A DNA stretch of 64,000 nucleotides from positions 18,143 to 82,142 of the forward strand of contig NZ_VDLV01000026.1 in assembly GCF_013608025.1 (NCBI RefSeq). Direction: 5' to 3'. Below the pieces are notes generated by a model that was given only the letters and a program-made list of their open reading frames with translations, searched no databases and was not told the origin of the DNA. Positions 17,720 through 27,049 of this stretch are shown here, piece by piece. The DNA is from Pseudomonas brassicacearum subsp. neoaurantiaca (GTDB lineage: Bacteria > Pseudomonadota > Gammaproteobacteria > Pseudomonadales > Pseudomonadaceae). The stretch's first letter is position 1; every line of letters begins with the position of its first letter. The translations under genes and the position numbers were made by a program.

Positions 17720-19051
17720 CTATTCGTTCTGGCCGCTCACCCGACGGCCCCAGGCCTGGGCCGTGGCGGTCAGTTGCGCCTCGTCCATGCGAGTCAGGCG
17801 ACCGTCCTCCAGCAACGGCTTGCCGGCCACCCACAGGTGTTTCACGCAATGGCGGCCGGTGGCGTAGATCAGCTGTGAAACCGGGTCATAGACCGGTTGT
17901 TGCGCCAGGCCGGACAGGTCGAAGGCCACCAGGTCGGCAGCCTTGCCGACTTCCAGCGAACCGACGATCGACTCGATACCCAGCGCCCGCGCGCCATTGA
18001 GCGTGGCCATGCGCAAGGCCCGATGGGCATCCAGCGCGGTGGCCGAGCCGGCGACGGCTTTTGCCAGCAGGGCGGCGGTGCGGGTTTCACCCAGCAGGTC
18101 CAAGTCATTGTTGCTGGCCGCGCCGTCCGTGCCGACCGCGACGTTGACGCCGGCCTGCCACAGGCGTTCCACCGGGCAGAAACCGCTGGCCAGCTTCAAG
18201 TTCGATTCCGGGCAATGGATCACGCTGCAGTTGTGTTCTACCAGCAGGGCCTGGTCCTCGTCGCTGACCTGAGTCATGTGCACCGCCTGGAAGCGCGGTC
18301 CCAACAAGCCAAGTCGCGCCAATCGGGCCATCGGCCGCTCGCCTGTGTTATCCACAGCCTGCTGCACTTCGAAGGCGGTTTCGTGAACGTGCATGTGAAC
18401 GGCCGCGTCCAGTTCCTCGGCGATCACCCGGATTTTTTCCAGGTTCTCGTCGCCCACGGTGTACGGCGCGTGCGGGCCGAATGCGACTTTGATCCGCGGA
18501 TGATGCTTGAGATCGCCAAACAGCTCGATGCCCTGACGAATGGCTTCATCGGCGCTGGCGGCGCCGGGTATCGGAAAGTCGAGGATCGGGATGGCAATTT
18601 GCGCGCGGATGCCGCTGTTATGGACGCGGTCGCTGGCAACCTTGGGGTAGAAGTACATGTCGGAGAAACAGGTGATGCCGCCCTGGATCTGCTCGGCGAT
18701 CGCCAGGTCGGTGCCGTCGCGGACGAAATCTTCATCGACCCATTTGCCCTCGGCGGGCCAGATGTGCTGTTCGAGCCAGGTCATCAGCGGCAAATCATCC
18801 GCCAGGCCACGGAACAGCGTCATCGCCGCGTGGCCATGGGCATTGATCAGGCCCGGGCTGAGCAACATGCCAGGCAGTTCGCGGACCTCCGTGGCGTCGC
18901 ACTTCAAGGCCTCGGCCCGTGGACCGATGAACACGATGCAGCCATCACGGATGCCCAGACCATGGTCCTTGAGCACGACGCCGGCGGGTTCGACAGGCAC
19001 CAACCAGGTCGGCAGCAATAATAGGTCGAGCGCAACGGCAGGCTTGGGCAT
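17720..19051 (-). CDS. TRZ/ATZ-family hydrolase, probable 5'-methylthioadenosine deaminase
   Basis: A 443-aa amidohydrolase-superfamily deaminase. The metal-binding HxH is in LINAHGHAAM (His72, His74). Further ligands sit in HVHETAFE, HMTQV and GTDGAASNNDLDL. The P. aeruginosa counterpart in this location was reported to deaminate methylthioadenosine to methylthioinosine. Placement beside mtnA supports a role in methionine salvage, but S-adenosylhomocysteine deamination is also possible. It heads a minus-strand run with ubiG and mupP and is divergent from mtnA. Confidence 0.85.
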   Translation of the reverse strand: MPKPAVALDLLLLPTWLVPVEPAGVVLKDHGLGIRDGCIVFIGPRAEALKCDATEVRELPGMLLSPGLINAHGHAAMTLFRGLADDLPLMTWLEQHIWPAEGKWVDEDFVRDGTDLAIAEQIQGGITCFSDMYFYPKVASDRVHNSGIRAQIAIPILDFPIPGAASADEAIRQGIELFGDLKHHPRIKVAFGPHAPYTVGDENLEKIRVIAEELDAAVHMHVHETAFEVQQAVDNTGERPMARLARLGLLGPRFQAVHMTQVSDEDQALLVEHNCSVIHCPESNLKLASGFCPVERLWQAGVNVAVGTDGAASNNDLDLLGETRTAALLAKAVAGSATALDAHRALRMATLNGARALGIESIVGSLEVGKAADLVAFDLSGLAQQPVYDPVSQLIYATGRHCVKHLWVAGKPLLEDGRLTRMDEAQLTATAQAWGRRVSGQNE

Positions 19052-19118
19052 CGTAGAACGGTTCCATGGGTTATAAAGGATGGCGAAGTATACCCGAGCG
19101 TCTTCGCGGAGGGATCGC

Positions 19119-19124
19119 TATAAT
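19119..19124 (+). promoter_or_regulatory. Probable -10 box of mtnA
   Basis: A perfect TATAAT lies 34 nt upstream of the mtnA ATG in the divergent gap. No good -35 hexamer is visible at 16-18 nt spacing. Confidence 0.5.
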
Positions 19125-19157
19125 CGGCGGCTTTTGTTCATGAGTGCGGGGTGAAGG

Positions 19158-20234
19158 ATGCGCGATCGACTGTTGGCTGCGGAGAAGGTGAAGGCCATCG
19201 ATTGGCGCGATGGCGCTCTTTATCTGCTGGATCAGCGTGTTTTGCCGTTCGAGGAAAACTGGATCGCCTATACCAGTGCGGCCGGCGTGGCCGAGGCCAT
19301 CCGTTCCATGGTGGTGCGCGGCGCGCCGGCGATCGGCATCAGTGCGGCGTATGGCGTCGTGTTGGCGGCGCGGGCGCGGTTGGCCGATGGCGGTGACTGG
19401 CAGGCGGCGCTGGAGGCGGATTTCGCCTTGCTGGCCGATTCCCGGCCGACGGCGGTCAATCTGTTCTGGGCGCTGGATCGCATGCGCGACCGATTGGCGC
19501 GCCTCAAGGAGCAGGCCGACCCTTTGGCGGTCCTTGAGGCGGAGGCCATCGCGATTCATGAAAGCGATCGCGAAGCCAACCTGACCATGGCTCAGCTCGG
19601 CGTCGACCTGATCCGCAAGCACCAGGGCAACGCCCAGGCCATCCTGACCCATTGCAACACCGGCGCCCTGGCCACCGGTGGCTTTGGTACGGCCCTTGGG
19701 GTGATTCGCGGGGCGTTCATCGAGGGAATGGTCGAGCGCGTCTATGCTGACGAGACCCGTCCATGGCTGCAAGGTTCTCGCCTGACTGCGTGGGAGCTGG
19801 CGAACGAAGGCATTCCGGTGACACTCAACGCTGACTCCGCTGCCGCCCACATCATGAAGACCAAGGGCGTGACCTGGGTAATCGTCGGCGCCGACCGCAT
19901 CACCGCCAATGGCGACGTGGCGAACAAGATCGGCACCTATCAACTGGCCGTCTGTGCCATGCACCACGGCGTGCGCTTCATGGTAGTGGCGCCGAGCTCG
20001 ACCATCGACATGAACCTGGCCAGTGGCGACGACATTCCGATCGAAGAGCGTGATGGCCGCGAATTGCTGGAAGTCGGCGGCAAACGGGTCGGGGCGGATG
20101 CCGATGCGTTCAATCCAGTATTCGACGTGACCCCGGCGGACCTGATCGATGCGATCGTGACGGAGAAGGGCATCGTCGAACGGCCGGATGCAGCGAAGAT
20201 GGCGCAGTTGATGTGTCGCAAGCGGTTGCATTGA
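19158..20234 (+). CDS. mtnA: S-methyl-5-thioribose-1-phosphate isomerase
   Basis: A 358-aa enzyme that converts methylthioribose-1-phosphate to methylthioribulose-1-phosphate in methionine salvage. The family motifs are RGAPAIGISAAYG, THCNTGALATGG with catalytic Cys166, and VGADRITANGDVANKIGTY with catalytic Asp246. GTGAAGG precedes the ATG. The divergent neighbour would deaminate MTA to methylthioinosine; after phosphorolysis that yields the MtnA substrate. The later Mtn genes are not in this window. Confidence 0.95.
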   Translation: MRDRLLAAEKVKAIDWRDGALYLLDQRVLPFEENWIAYTSAAGVAEAIRSMVVRGAPAIGISAAYGVVLAARARLADGGDWQAALEADFALLADSRPTAVNLFWALDRMRDRLARLKEQADPLAVLEAEAIAIHESDREANLTMAQLGVDLIRKHQGNAQAILTHCNTGALATGGFGTALGVIRGAFIEGMVERVYADETRPWLQGSRLTAWELANEGIPVTLNADSAAAHIMKTKGVTWVIVGADRITANGDVANKIGTYQLAVCAMHHGVRFMVVAPSSTIDMNLASGDDIPIEERDGRELLEVGGKRVGADADAFNPVFDVTPADLIDAIVTEKGIVERPDAAKMAQLMCRKRLH

Positions 20235-20254
20235 AGGCTTTCGGCGCCTGAGCT

Positions 20255-20357
20255 GGCCCCATCGCGAGCAAGCTCGCTCCCACATGGGATGCGCGGCGTG
20301 CCTGAAATCCAGGCACACAACGATCCCTGTGGGAGCGAGCTTGCTCGCGATGGGGCC
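20255..20357. repeat. REP doublet, GTGGGAGCGAGC family
   Basis: Inverted copies are flanked by GGCCCCATCGCGAG and its complement, just after mtnA. The inner spacer carries its own small palindrome (GTGCCTGAAATCCAGGCAC). Confidence 0.85.
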
Positions 20358-20677
20358 GGCAAAGCCTGAAAATAAGTCAAAACAGCCACGAATTGCCATT
20401 CCCGGCGCCTCTGAGCCTCTCTCGTCCCATTCCAGCCTGTCATCGGTCAACTAACTACACACCATGCGCATCTGGGGGATAGGTGCGTGGCGGCTCTTGT
20501 GATAACATCCGGCGGTTTCCAAGGCTGCCTCGCGAGGTGGCCTTTACTGCGCAGATCCATGGCATAACTCGTTGATTTGTCGTAAGTCGCTGCATGGCAT
20601 TTGTTCTGCAGCGGCGAGCTTCGTTCGTCCCATCTGGACGTGACGAGGTTTCACCAGAAAAAGGAATCAGGCTTCTC
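20358..20677. promoter_or_regulatory. gyrA upstream region
   Basis: This stretch holds no gene. The best promoter element is an extended -10 (TGTGATAAC, 20498-20506) about 170 nt before the gyrA ATG, without a strong -35. The remainder would be a long 5' leader. Confidence 0.35.
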
Positions 20678-23350
20678 ATGGGCGAACTGGCCAAAGAAAT
20701 CCTCCCGGTCAATATCGAAGACGAGCTGAAACAGTCCTACCTCGACTACGCAATGAGCGTAATCGTCGGGCGGGCGCTGCCGGATGCGCGCGATGGCTTG
20801 AAGCCCGTGCACCGCCGCGTGCTGTTCGCGATGAGCGAGCTGGGCAACGACTTCAACAAGCCTTACAAGAAGTCCGCCCGTGTCGTCGGCGACGTGATCG
20901 GTAAGTATCACCCCCACGGCGACACTGCCGTGTACGACACCATCGTTCGTATGGCGCAGCCGTTTTCCCTGCGCTACCTGCTGGTGGACGGCCAGGGCAA
21001 CTTCGGTTCGGTAGACGGCGACAACGCCGCGGCCATGCGATACACCGAAGTGCGCATGACCAAGCTGGCCCACGAACTGCTGGCCGACCTGCACAAGGAA
21101 ACCGTGGATTGGGTGCCGAACTACGACGGCACCGAAATGATCCCGGCGGTCATGCCGACCCGTATCCCGAACCTGCTAGTCAACGGCTCCAGCGGTATCG
21201 CCGTGGGCATGGCGACCAACATCCCGCCACACAACCTCGGTGAAGTCATCGACGGTTGCCTGGCCCTCATCGACAATCCCGAGCTGACCGTCGATGAGCT
21301 GATGCAGTACATCCCCGGTCCGGACTTCCCGACCGCTGCCATCATCAACGGTCGCGCCGGCATCATCGAGGCCTATCGCACCGGTCGCGGTCGCATCTAC
21401 ATGCGCGCCCGCTCGACCGTCGAGGACATCGACAAGGTTGGCGGCCGCCAGCAGATCGTCATCACCGAGCTGCCGTACCAACTGAACAAGGCCCGCCTGA
21501 TCGAGAAGATCGCCGAGCTGGTGAAAGAAAAGAAGCTCGAAGGCATCACTGAGCTGCGTGACGAGTCCGACAAGGACGGCATGCGCGTCGTGATCGAGCT
21601 GCGCCGTGGCGAAGTGCCTGAGGTGATCCTCAACAACCTCTACGCCCAGACCCAGTTGCAAAGCGTGTTCGGCATCAACATCGTTGCGTTGATCGACGGC
21701 CGTCCACGGATCCTGAATCTCAAGGACCTGCTGGAAGCCTTCGTCCGTCACCGCCGCGAAGTCGTGACCCGTCGTACCGTATTCGAACTGCGCAAGGCGC
21801 GCGAGCGTGGCCATATCCTCGAAGGCCAGGCCGTTGCCCTGTCGAACATCGACCCGGTCATCGCCCTGATCAAGGCCTCGCCAACCCCGTCGGAAGCCAA
21901 GGAAGCGCTGATCAGCACGCCTTGGGAGTCCTCTGCGGTGGTGGCGATGGTCGAGCGTGCCGGCGCCGATTCGTGCCGTCCGGAAAACCTCGATCCGCAA
22001 TACGGCCTGCGCGAAGGCAAGTACTTCCTGTCCCCGGAGCAGGCGCAAGCCATCCTGGAACTGCGCCTGCACCGCCTGACCGGTCTGGAGCACGAGAAGC
22101 TGCTGGCCGAGTACCAGGAGATCCTCAACCAGATCGGCGAGCTGATCCGCATCCTCAACAGCGCCACGCGCCTGATGGAAGTGATCCGCGAAGAGCTGGA
22201 AGTGATCCGCGCCGAATACGGCGACGTGCGCCGCACCGAGATTCTCGATGCGCGCCTGGACCTGACCCTGGGTGACATGATCCCGGAAGAAGAGCGCGTG
22301 GTGACCATTTCCCACGGCGGCTACGCCAAGACCCAGCCGCTGGCGGCCTACCAGGCCCAGCGTCGCGGCGGCAAAGGCAAATCGGCTACTGGCGTCAAGG
22401 ACGAGGACTATATCGCTCACCTGCTGGTCGCCAACAGTCACACCACGCTGCTGCTGTTCTCCAGCAAGGGCAAGGTGTACTGGCTCAAGACTTACGAAAT
22501 CCCTGAAGCATCCCGCGCCGCCCGTGGTCGTCCGCTGGTCAACCTGTTGCCGCTGGACGATGGTGAATACATCACCACGATGCTGCCGGTGGAGGAGTAC
22601 ACCGAAGGTCACTACATCTTCATGGCGACCGCCAACGGCACCGTGAAGAAGACCCCGCTGGAATCCTTCAGCCGCCAGCGCAGCGTCGGCCTGATCGCCC
22701 TGGAGTTGGACGAAGGCGACGTGCTGATTTCCGCTGCCATTACTGACGGCGAACGTGAAGTCATGCTGTTCTCCGACGGCGGCAAGGTCACGCGCTTCAA
22801 GGAATCCGACGTTCGCGCCATGGGCCGTACCGCACGCGGTGTGCGCGGCATGCGCCTGCCGGAAGGGCAGAAACTGATTTCCATGCTGATCCCGGAAGAA
22901 GGCAGCCAAATCCTCACCGCTTCCGAGCGTGGCTACGGCAAGCGTACCGCCATCACCGAGTTCCCCGAGTACAAGCGTGGCGGCCAGGGCGTGATCGCCA
23001 TGGTCAGCAACGAGCGTAACGGTCGCCTGGTCGGTGCCGTCCAGGTGCTCGATGGCGAGGAGATCATGCTGATCTCCGACCAGGGCACGCTGGTACGTAC
23101 GCGGGTCGACGAAGTGTCCAGCCTGGGTCGTAACACCCAGGGCGTGACGCTGATCAAGCTCGCCAAAGACGAAAAACTGGTCGGGCTCGAGCGCGTCCAG
23201 GAACCGTCGGAAGTCGAAGGCGAAGAGCTGGAAGGTGAAGAAGGCGAGGAAGGTGTAGCGTTCGACGGCACCTTGGGTACCGATGTCGAAGACGCTGTCG
23301 GCGATCAACCGCTCGACGCCGCCGCAGACGAAGAAGAACCGCAGGACTAA
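20678..23350 (+). CDS. gyrA: DNA gyrase subunit A
   Basis: An 890-aa type II topoisomerase subunit that, with GyrB, introduces negative supercoils. The start is ATG 20678 (MGELAKEILPVN), which gives the standard N-terminus; an upstream in-frame ATG at 20594 does not. The quinolone-resistance region reads HPHGDTAVYDTIV, with Thr83 and Asp87, the wild-type residues of P. aeruginosa. Catalytic Tyr122 is in AMRYTEV. The GyrA box (QRRGGKGKS) and six beta-pinwheel repeats make up the C-terminal domain. The tail is very acidic (Glu/Asp-rich), as in other gammaproteobacteria. Confidence 0.98.
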   Translation: MGELAKEILPVNIEDELKQSYLDYAMSVIVGRALPDARDGLKPVHRRVLFAMSELGNDFNKPYKKSARVVGDVIGKYHPHGDTAVYDTIVRMAQPFSLRYLLVDGQGNFGSVDGDNAAAMRYTEVRMTKLAHELLADLHKETVDWVPNYDGTEMIPAVMPTRIPNLLVNGSSGIAVGMATNIPPHNLGEVIDGCLALIDNPELTVDELMQYIPGPDFPTAAIINGRAGIIEAYRTGRGRIYMRARSTVEDIDKVGGRQQIVITELPYQLNKARLIEKIAELVKEKKLEGITELRDESDKDGMRVVIELRRGEVPEVILNNLYAQTQLQSVFGINIVALIDGRPRILNLKDLLEAFVRHRREVVTRRTVFELRKARERGHILEGQAVALSNIDPVIALIKASPTPSEAKEALISTPWESSAVVAMVERAGADSCRPENLDPQYGLREGKYFLSPEQAQAILELRLHRLTGLEHEKLLAEYQEILNQIGELIRILNSATRLMEVIREELEVIRAEYGDVRRTEILDARLDLTLGDMIPEEERVVTISHGGYAKTQPLAAYQAQRRGGKGKSATGVKDEDYIAHLLVANSHTTLLLFSSKGKVYWLKTYEIPEASRAARGRPLVNLLPLDDGEYITTMLPVEEYTEGHYIFMATANGTVKKTPLESFSRQRSVGLIALELDEGDVLISAAITDGEREVMLFSDGGKVTRFKESDVRAMGRTARGVRGMRLPEGQKLISMLIPEEGSQILTASERGYGKRTAITEFPEYKRGGQGVIAMVSNERNGRLVGAVQVLDGEEIMLISDQGTLVRTRVDEVSSLGRNTQGVTLIKLAKDEKLVGLERVQEPSEVEGEELEGEEGEEGVAFDGTLGTDVEDAVGDQPLDAAADEEEPQD

Positions 23351-23360
23351 GCGGACACAC

Positions 23361-23386
23361 AGGGGGCGGATGAAGATTCGCCCCCT
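23361..23386 (+). terminator. Terminator after gyrA
   Basis: An 8-bp stem (AGGGGGCG / CGCCCCCT) with a 10-nt loop is followed by a T-rich stretch (TGTTGTTTGTT), starting 11 nt after the gyrA stop. Confidence 0.75.
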
Positions 23387-23469
23387 TGTTGTTTGTTCCG
23401 TTTGAAAATTTGCGACACTGCACATTCCCTATGGGGACTGCCCCTCTCTTGAGGCTTGTTTGATTTATT

Positions 23470-23561
23470 GTGGCAAGGGAGCTTGCTCCCGCTTGAGTGC
23501 GAAGCGCTCACAAAAAACAGGGGCCGCTGCGCAGCCCAGCGGGAGCAAGCTCCCTCGCCAC
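23470..23561. repeat. REP doublet, GTGGCGAGGGAGC family
   Basis: Inverted copies; the left arm has GTGGCAAGG. It is the first of two different REP doublets filling the 393-nt gyrA-serC gap. Confidence 0.85.
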
Positions 23562-23596
23562 GGATTCATCCATGTCTTGAGTAAGCGGTACCCCTT

Positions 23597-23684
23597 GTAG
23601 GAGCGAGCTTGCTCGCGATGACGGACTGGCATTCAACATCAATGTTGACTGTTGTGCCGCTATCGCGAGCAAGCTCGCTCCCAC
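23597..23684. repeat. REP doublet, GTGGGAGCGAGC family
   Basis: Inverted copies; the left arm has GTAGGAGCG. It is the second REP doublet in the gyrA-serC gap and ends about 60 nt before the serC start. Confidence 0.85.
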
Positions 23685-23743
23685 AGTGGAGTTGTGTGTA
23701 GACCAAAAGATTTAGTGACCACCAGATCAGAGCGAGATTGGAT

Positions 23744-24829
23744 GTGAGCAAGAGAGCCTATAACTTCTGTGCCGGCCCGGCGGCGCTTCCTGAAGCGGTC
23801 CTGAAGCGTGCCCAGGGTGAACTTCTCGACTGGCACGGCAAGGGCCTGTCCGTCATGGAAATGAGCCATCGCAGCGATGAGTTCGTGTCCATCGCCACCA
23901 AGGCCGAGCAGGACCTGCGTGATCTGCTGAACATCCCGTCCAACTATAAAGTGCTGTTCCTGCAGGGCGGCGCGAGCCAGCAATTCGCCCAGATCCCGCT
24001 GAACCTGCTGCCGGAAAACGGCAAGGCCGACTACATCGACACCGGCATCTGGTCGCAGAAAGCCATCGAAGAAGCGTCGCGCTACGGTCACGTCAATGTA
24101 GCGGCTACCGCCAAGCCCTACGACTACTTCGCGATTCCCGGCCAGAACGAATGGAACCTGTCCAACGACGCCGCCTACGTTCACTACGCACCGAACGAAA
24201 CTATCGGTGGCCTGGAATTCAACTGGATCCCGGAAACCGGTGACGTGCCGCTGGTGGCCGATATGTCCTCGGACATTCTTTCGCGCCCGGTGGACATCTC
24301 CCGTTTCGGCATGATCTACGCCGGCGCCCAGAAGAACATCGGCCCGAGCGGCATCCTGGTCGCGATCATTCGCGAAGACCTGCTCGGCCGCGCCCGTTCC
24401 CTGTGCCCGACCATGCTCAACTACAAGGTCGCGGCCGACAACGGCTCGATGTATAACACCCCGCCAACCCTGGCCTGGTACCTGTCGGGACTGGTGTTCG
24501 AGTGGCTGAAAGAGCAGGGCGGTGTCGAAGCCATCGGCAAGCTCAACGAAGTGAAGCAGCGCACGCTGTATGACTTCATCGACGCCAGCGGCCTCTACAG
24601 CAACCCGATCAACAAGTCCGACCGCTCGTGGATGAACGTCCCGTTCCGCCTGGCCGACGACCGTCTCGACAAGCCGTTCCTGGCTGGCGCCGACGAGCGT
24701 GGTCTGCTGAACCTCAAGGGCCACCGTTCGGTCGGTGGCATGCGCGCCTCCATCTACAACGCCGTGGACATCAACGCCGTTAACGCGCTGGTTGCCTACA
24801 TGGCAGAGTTCGAGAAGGAACACGGCTGA
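23744..24829 (+). CDS. serC: Phosphoserine aminotransferase
   Basis: A 361-aa PLP enzyme that makes 3-phosphoserine (serine synthesis) and also acts in pyridoxal phosphate synthesis. The start is GTG 23744 (MSKRAYNFCAGPA), the conserved family N-terminus; a TTG two codons upstream is possible. The PLP lysine is Lys197 in YAGAQKNIGPSG. LQGGASQQF binds the cofactor phosphate. The stop overlaps the pheA ATG by 1 nt, so translation is coupled. It opens the serC-pheA-hisC-tyrA/aroA-cmk run. Confidence 0.96.
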   Translation: MSKRAYNFCAGPAALPEAVLKRAQGELLDWHGKGLSVMEMSHRSDEFVSIATKAEQDLRDLLNIPSNYKVLFLQGGASQQFAQIPLNLLPENGKADYIDTGIWSQKAIEEASRYGHVNVAATAKPYDYFAIPGQNEWNLSNDAAYVHYAPNETIGGLEFNWIPETGDVPLVADMSSDILSRPVDISRFGMIYAGAQKNIGPSGILVAIIREDLLGRARSLCPTMLNYKVAADNGSMYNTPPTLAWYLSGLVFEWLKEQGGVEAIGKLNEVKQRTLYDFIDASGLYSNPINKSDRSWMNVPFRLADDRLDKPFLAGADERGLLNLKGHRSVGGMRASIYNAVDINAVNALVAYMAEFEKEHG

Positions 24830-25923
24830 TGTCTGAGCAAGAACTCAAGGCGCTGCGCCTGCGCATCGATGCCCTGGACGAAAAAGTCCTGGAGCTGATC
24901 AGCGAGCGCGCCCGCTGTGCCCAGGAAGTCGCCCGGGTGAAAATGGCCTCCCTGGCCGAAGGCGAAGTGCCGGTGTTCTATCGCCCAGAGCGTGAAGCGC
25001 AGGTGCTCAAGCGTGTCATGGAGCGCAACAAGGGGCCGCTGGGCAACGAAGAGATGGCGCGCTTGTTCCGCGAAATCATGTCCTCGTGCCTGGCCCTCGA
25101 ACAGCCGCTGAAAGTCGCTTACCTGGGCCCGGAAGGCACTTTTACCCAGGCAGCGGCCATGAAGCACTTCGGTCATGCCGTAATCAGCAAACCGATGGCG
25201 GCCATCGACGAAGTGTTCCGTGAAGTGGCGGCCGGCGCGGTGAATTTTGGCGTGGTGCCGGTGGAAAACTCCACCGAAGGCGCGGTCAACCACACGCTGG
25301 ACAGCTTCCTCGAGCACGACATGGTGATCTGCGGCGAAGTCGAGCTGCGCATTCACCATCACCTGCTGGTGGGCGAGAACACCAAGACCGACAGCATCAG
25401 CCGGATCTACTCCCACGCCCAGTCCCTGGCCCAGTGCCGCAAGTGGCTGGACGCCCATTACCCGAACGTCGAGCGCGTCGCGGTATCGAGCAACGCCGAG
25501 GCGGCCAAGCGGGTCAAGGGTGAGTGGAACTCGGCAGCCATCGCCGGCGACATGGCGGCAGGCCTCTACGGGCTGACGCGCCTGGCCGAGAAGATCGAGG
25601 ACCGTCCGGACAACTCCACGCGGTTCCTGATGATCGGCAGCCAGGAAGTACCGCCAACCGGCGACGACAAGACCTCGATCATCGTCTCCATGAGCAACAA
25701 GCCCGGCGCGCTCCATGAGCTGTTGGTGCCGTTCCACGACAACGGTATCGATCTGACACGCATCGAGACCCGTCCGTCGCGCAGCGGTAAATGGACCTAC
25801 GTGTTCTTCATCGATTTCGTCGGCCACCACCGCGATCCGCTGGTAAAAGGTGTGCTGGAGAAAATCAGTCAGGAAGCAGTGGCACTCAAGGTGCTGGGTT
25901 CCTACCCCAAGGCAGTTCTTTAA
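24829..25923 (+). CDS. pheA: Bifunctional chorismate mutase / prephenate dehydratase
   Basis: A 364-aa P-protein for phenylalanine synthesis, converting chorismate to prephenate to phenylpyruvate. The chorismate mutase domain spans about 1-90 (LRLRIDALDEKVLELISERA), the dehydratase about 95-275 (YLGPEGTFTQAA.. VPVENSTEGAVNHTLD), and the regulatory ACT domain about 285-360 (GALHELLVPFHDNGIDLTRIETRPS). The GALHEL and ESRP-like (ETRP) motifs suggest phenylalanine feedback binding. It overlaps serC by 1 nt and precedes hisC by 13 nt. Confidence 0.97.
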   Translation: MSEQELKALRLRIDALDEKVLELISERARCAQEVARVKMASLAEGEVPVFYRPEREAQVLKRVMERNKGPLGNEEMARLFREIMSSCLALEQPLKVAYLGPEGTFTQAAAMKHFGHAVISKPMAAIDEVFREVAAGAVNFGVVPVENSTEGAVNHTLDSFLEHDMVICGEVELRIHHHLLVGENTKTDSISRIYSHAQSLAQCRKWLDAHYPNVERVAVSSNAEAAKRVKGEWNSAAIAGDMAAGLYGLTRLAEKIEDRPDNSTRFLMIGSQEVPPTGDDKTSIIVSMSNKPGALHELLVPFHDNGIDLTRIETRPSRSGKWTYVFFIDFVGHHRDPLVKGVLEKISQEAVALKVLGSYPKAVL

Positions 25924-25936
25924 GGGCGGATAGCTA

Positions 25937-27049
25937 ATGAGTGGCAACTTCCTCGCACTGGCTCAGCCAGGCGTGCAACAACTCTCGCCTTACGTTCCGG
26001 GCAAGCCTGTGGACGAATTGGCTCGTGAGCTGGACCTTGATCCGGCCAGCATCGTCAAATTGGCGAGTAACGAAAACCCGCTGGGCGCGAGCCCCAAGGC
26101 GCTTGCGGCGATCCGTGACGAGCTGGCCGAGCTGACGCGCTACCCGGATGGCAATGGCTTCGCCTTGAAAAGCCTGCTGGCCGAACGCTGCGGCGTCGAG
26201 CTGAGCCAAGTGACGCTGGGTAACGGTTCCAACGATATTCTCGAGCTGGTTGCCCGTGCGTATTTGGCGCCAGGCCTCAACGCGGTGTTCAGCGAGCACG
26301 CGTTCGCGGTCTACCCGATCGCCACCCAGGCAGTCGGTGCTGATGCCCATGTGGTTCCGGCCAAGGACTGGGGGCACGACCTCCCGGCCATGCTGGCGGC
26401 AATCGATGCCAACACCCGCGTGGTCTTCATTGCCAATCCGAACAACCCGACCGGCACTTGGTTCGATGCCCAGGCCTTGGACGACTTCCTGCAAGACGTG
26501 CCCGAGCACGTGCTGGTGGTATTGGACGAGGCCTACATCGAATACGCCGAAGGCAGCGATTTGCCTGACGGCCTGGATTTCCTTGCTGCCTACCCGAACC
26601 TGCTGGTGTCGCGCACTTTCTCCAAGGCCTATGGCTTGGCGTCGCTGCGGGTCGGCTATGGCTTGTCTACCGCCGTGGTGGCCGATGTGCTGAACCGCGT
26701 GCGCCAACCGTTCAACGTCAACAGCTTCGCCCTGGCTGCCGCTTGCGCCGCGTTGCAGGACGAAGCCTATCTGGCTGAAAGCCGTCGCTTGAACGAAGCC
26801 GGCATGCAGCAGTTGGAAGCGGTTTTGCGTGAGTTGGGCCTGGGCTGGATTCCATCCAAGGGCAATTTCATTTGCGTAGACGTGGGTCGCGTCGCGGCGC
26901 CGGTCTATCAGGGATTATTGCGCGAAGGCGTGATCGTCCGCCCGGTAGCGAATTACGGCATGCCGAATCACCTGCGCGTCACCGTCGGCCTGCCGGCGGA
27001 AAACAGCCGTTTCCTCGACGCGTTGAGCAAGGTCCTGGCTCGTGGTTGA
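25937..27049 (+). CDS. hisC: Histidinol-phosphate / aromatic aminotransferase
   Basis: A 370-aa class I/II PLP aminotransferase, the HisC2 type found outside the his operon in Pseudomonas. PLP Lys230 lies in SRTFSKAYGLASLRVGYG; NPNNPTGTW and LDEAYIEYAE are the other cofactor segments. Its place between pheA and tyrA/aroA suggests it transaminates aromatic precursors as well as, or instead of, imidazole acetol phosphate; this is inference from context. It overlaps the next gene by 8 nt. Confidence 0.92.
   Translation: MSGNFLALAQPGVQQLSPYVPGKPVDELARELDLDPASIVKLASNENPLGASPKALAAIRDELAELTRYPDGNGFALKSLLAERCGVELSQVTLGNGSNDILELVARAYLAPGLNAVFSEHAFAVYPIATQAVGADAHVVPAKDWGHDLPAMLAAIDANTRVVFIANPNNPTGTWFDAQALDDFLQDVPEHVLVVLDEAYIEYAEGSDLPDGLDFLAAYPNLLVSRTFSKAYGLASLRVGYGLSTAVVADVLNRVRQPFNVNSFALAAACAALQDEAYLAESRRLNEAGMQQLEAVLRELGLGWIPSKGNFICVDVGRVAAPVYQGLLREGVIVRPVANYGMPNHLRVTVGLPAENSRFLDALSKVLARG

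Noticed and set aside
21176..23425. Open frame of 749 codons antisense to gyrA
   Set aside because: It is a shadow of the GC-rich, codon-biased gyrA gene. The translation is low-complexity and rich in His/Gln/Val/Asp, with no family features.
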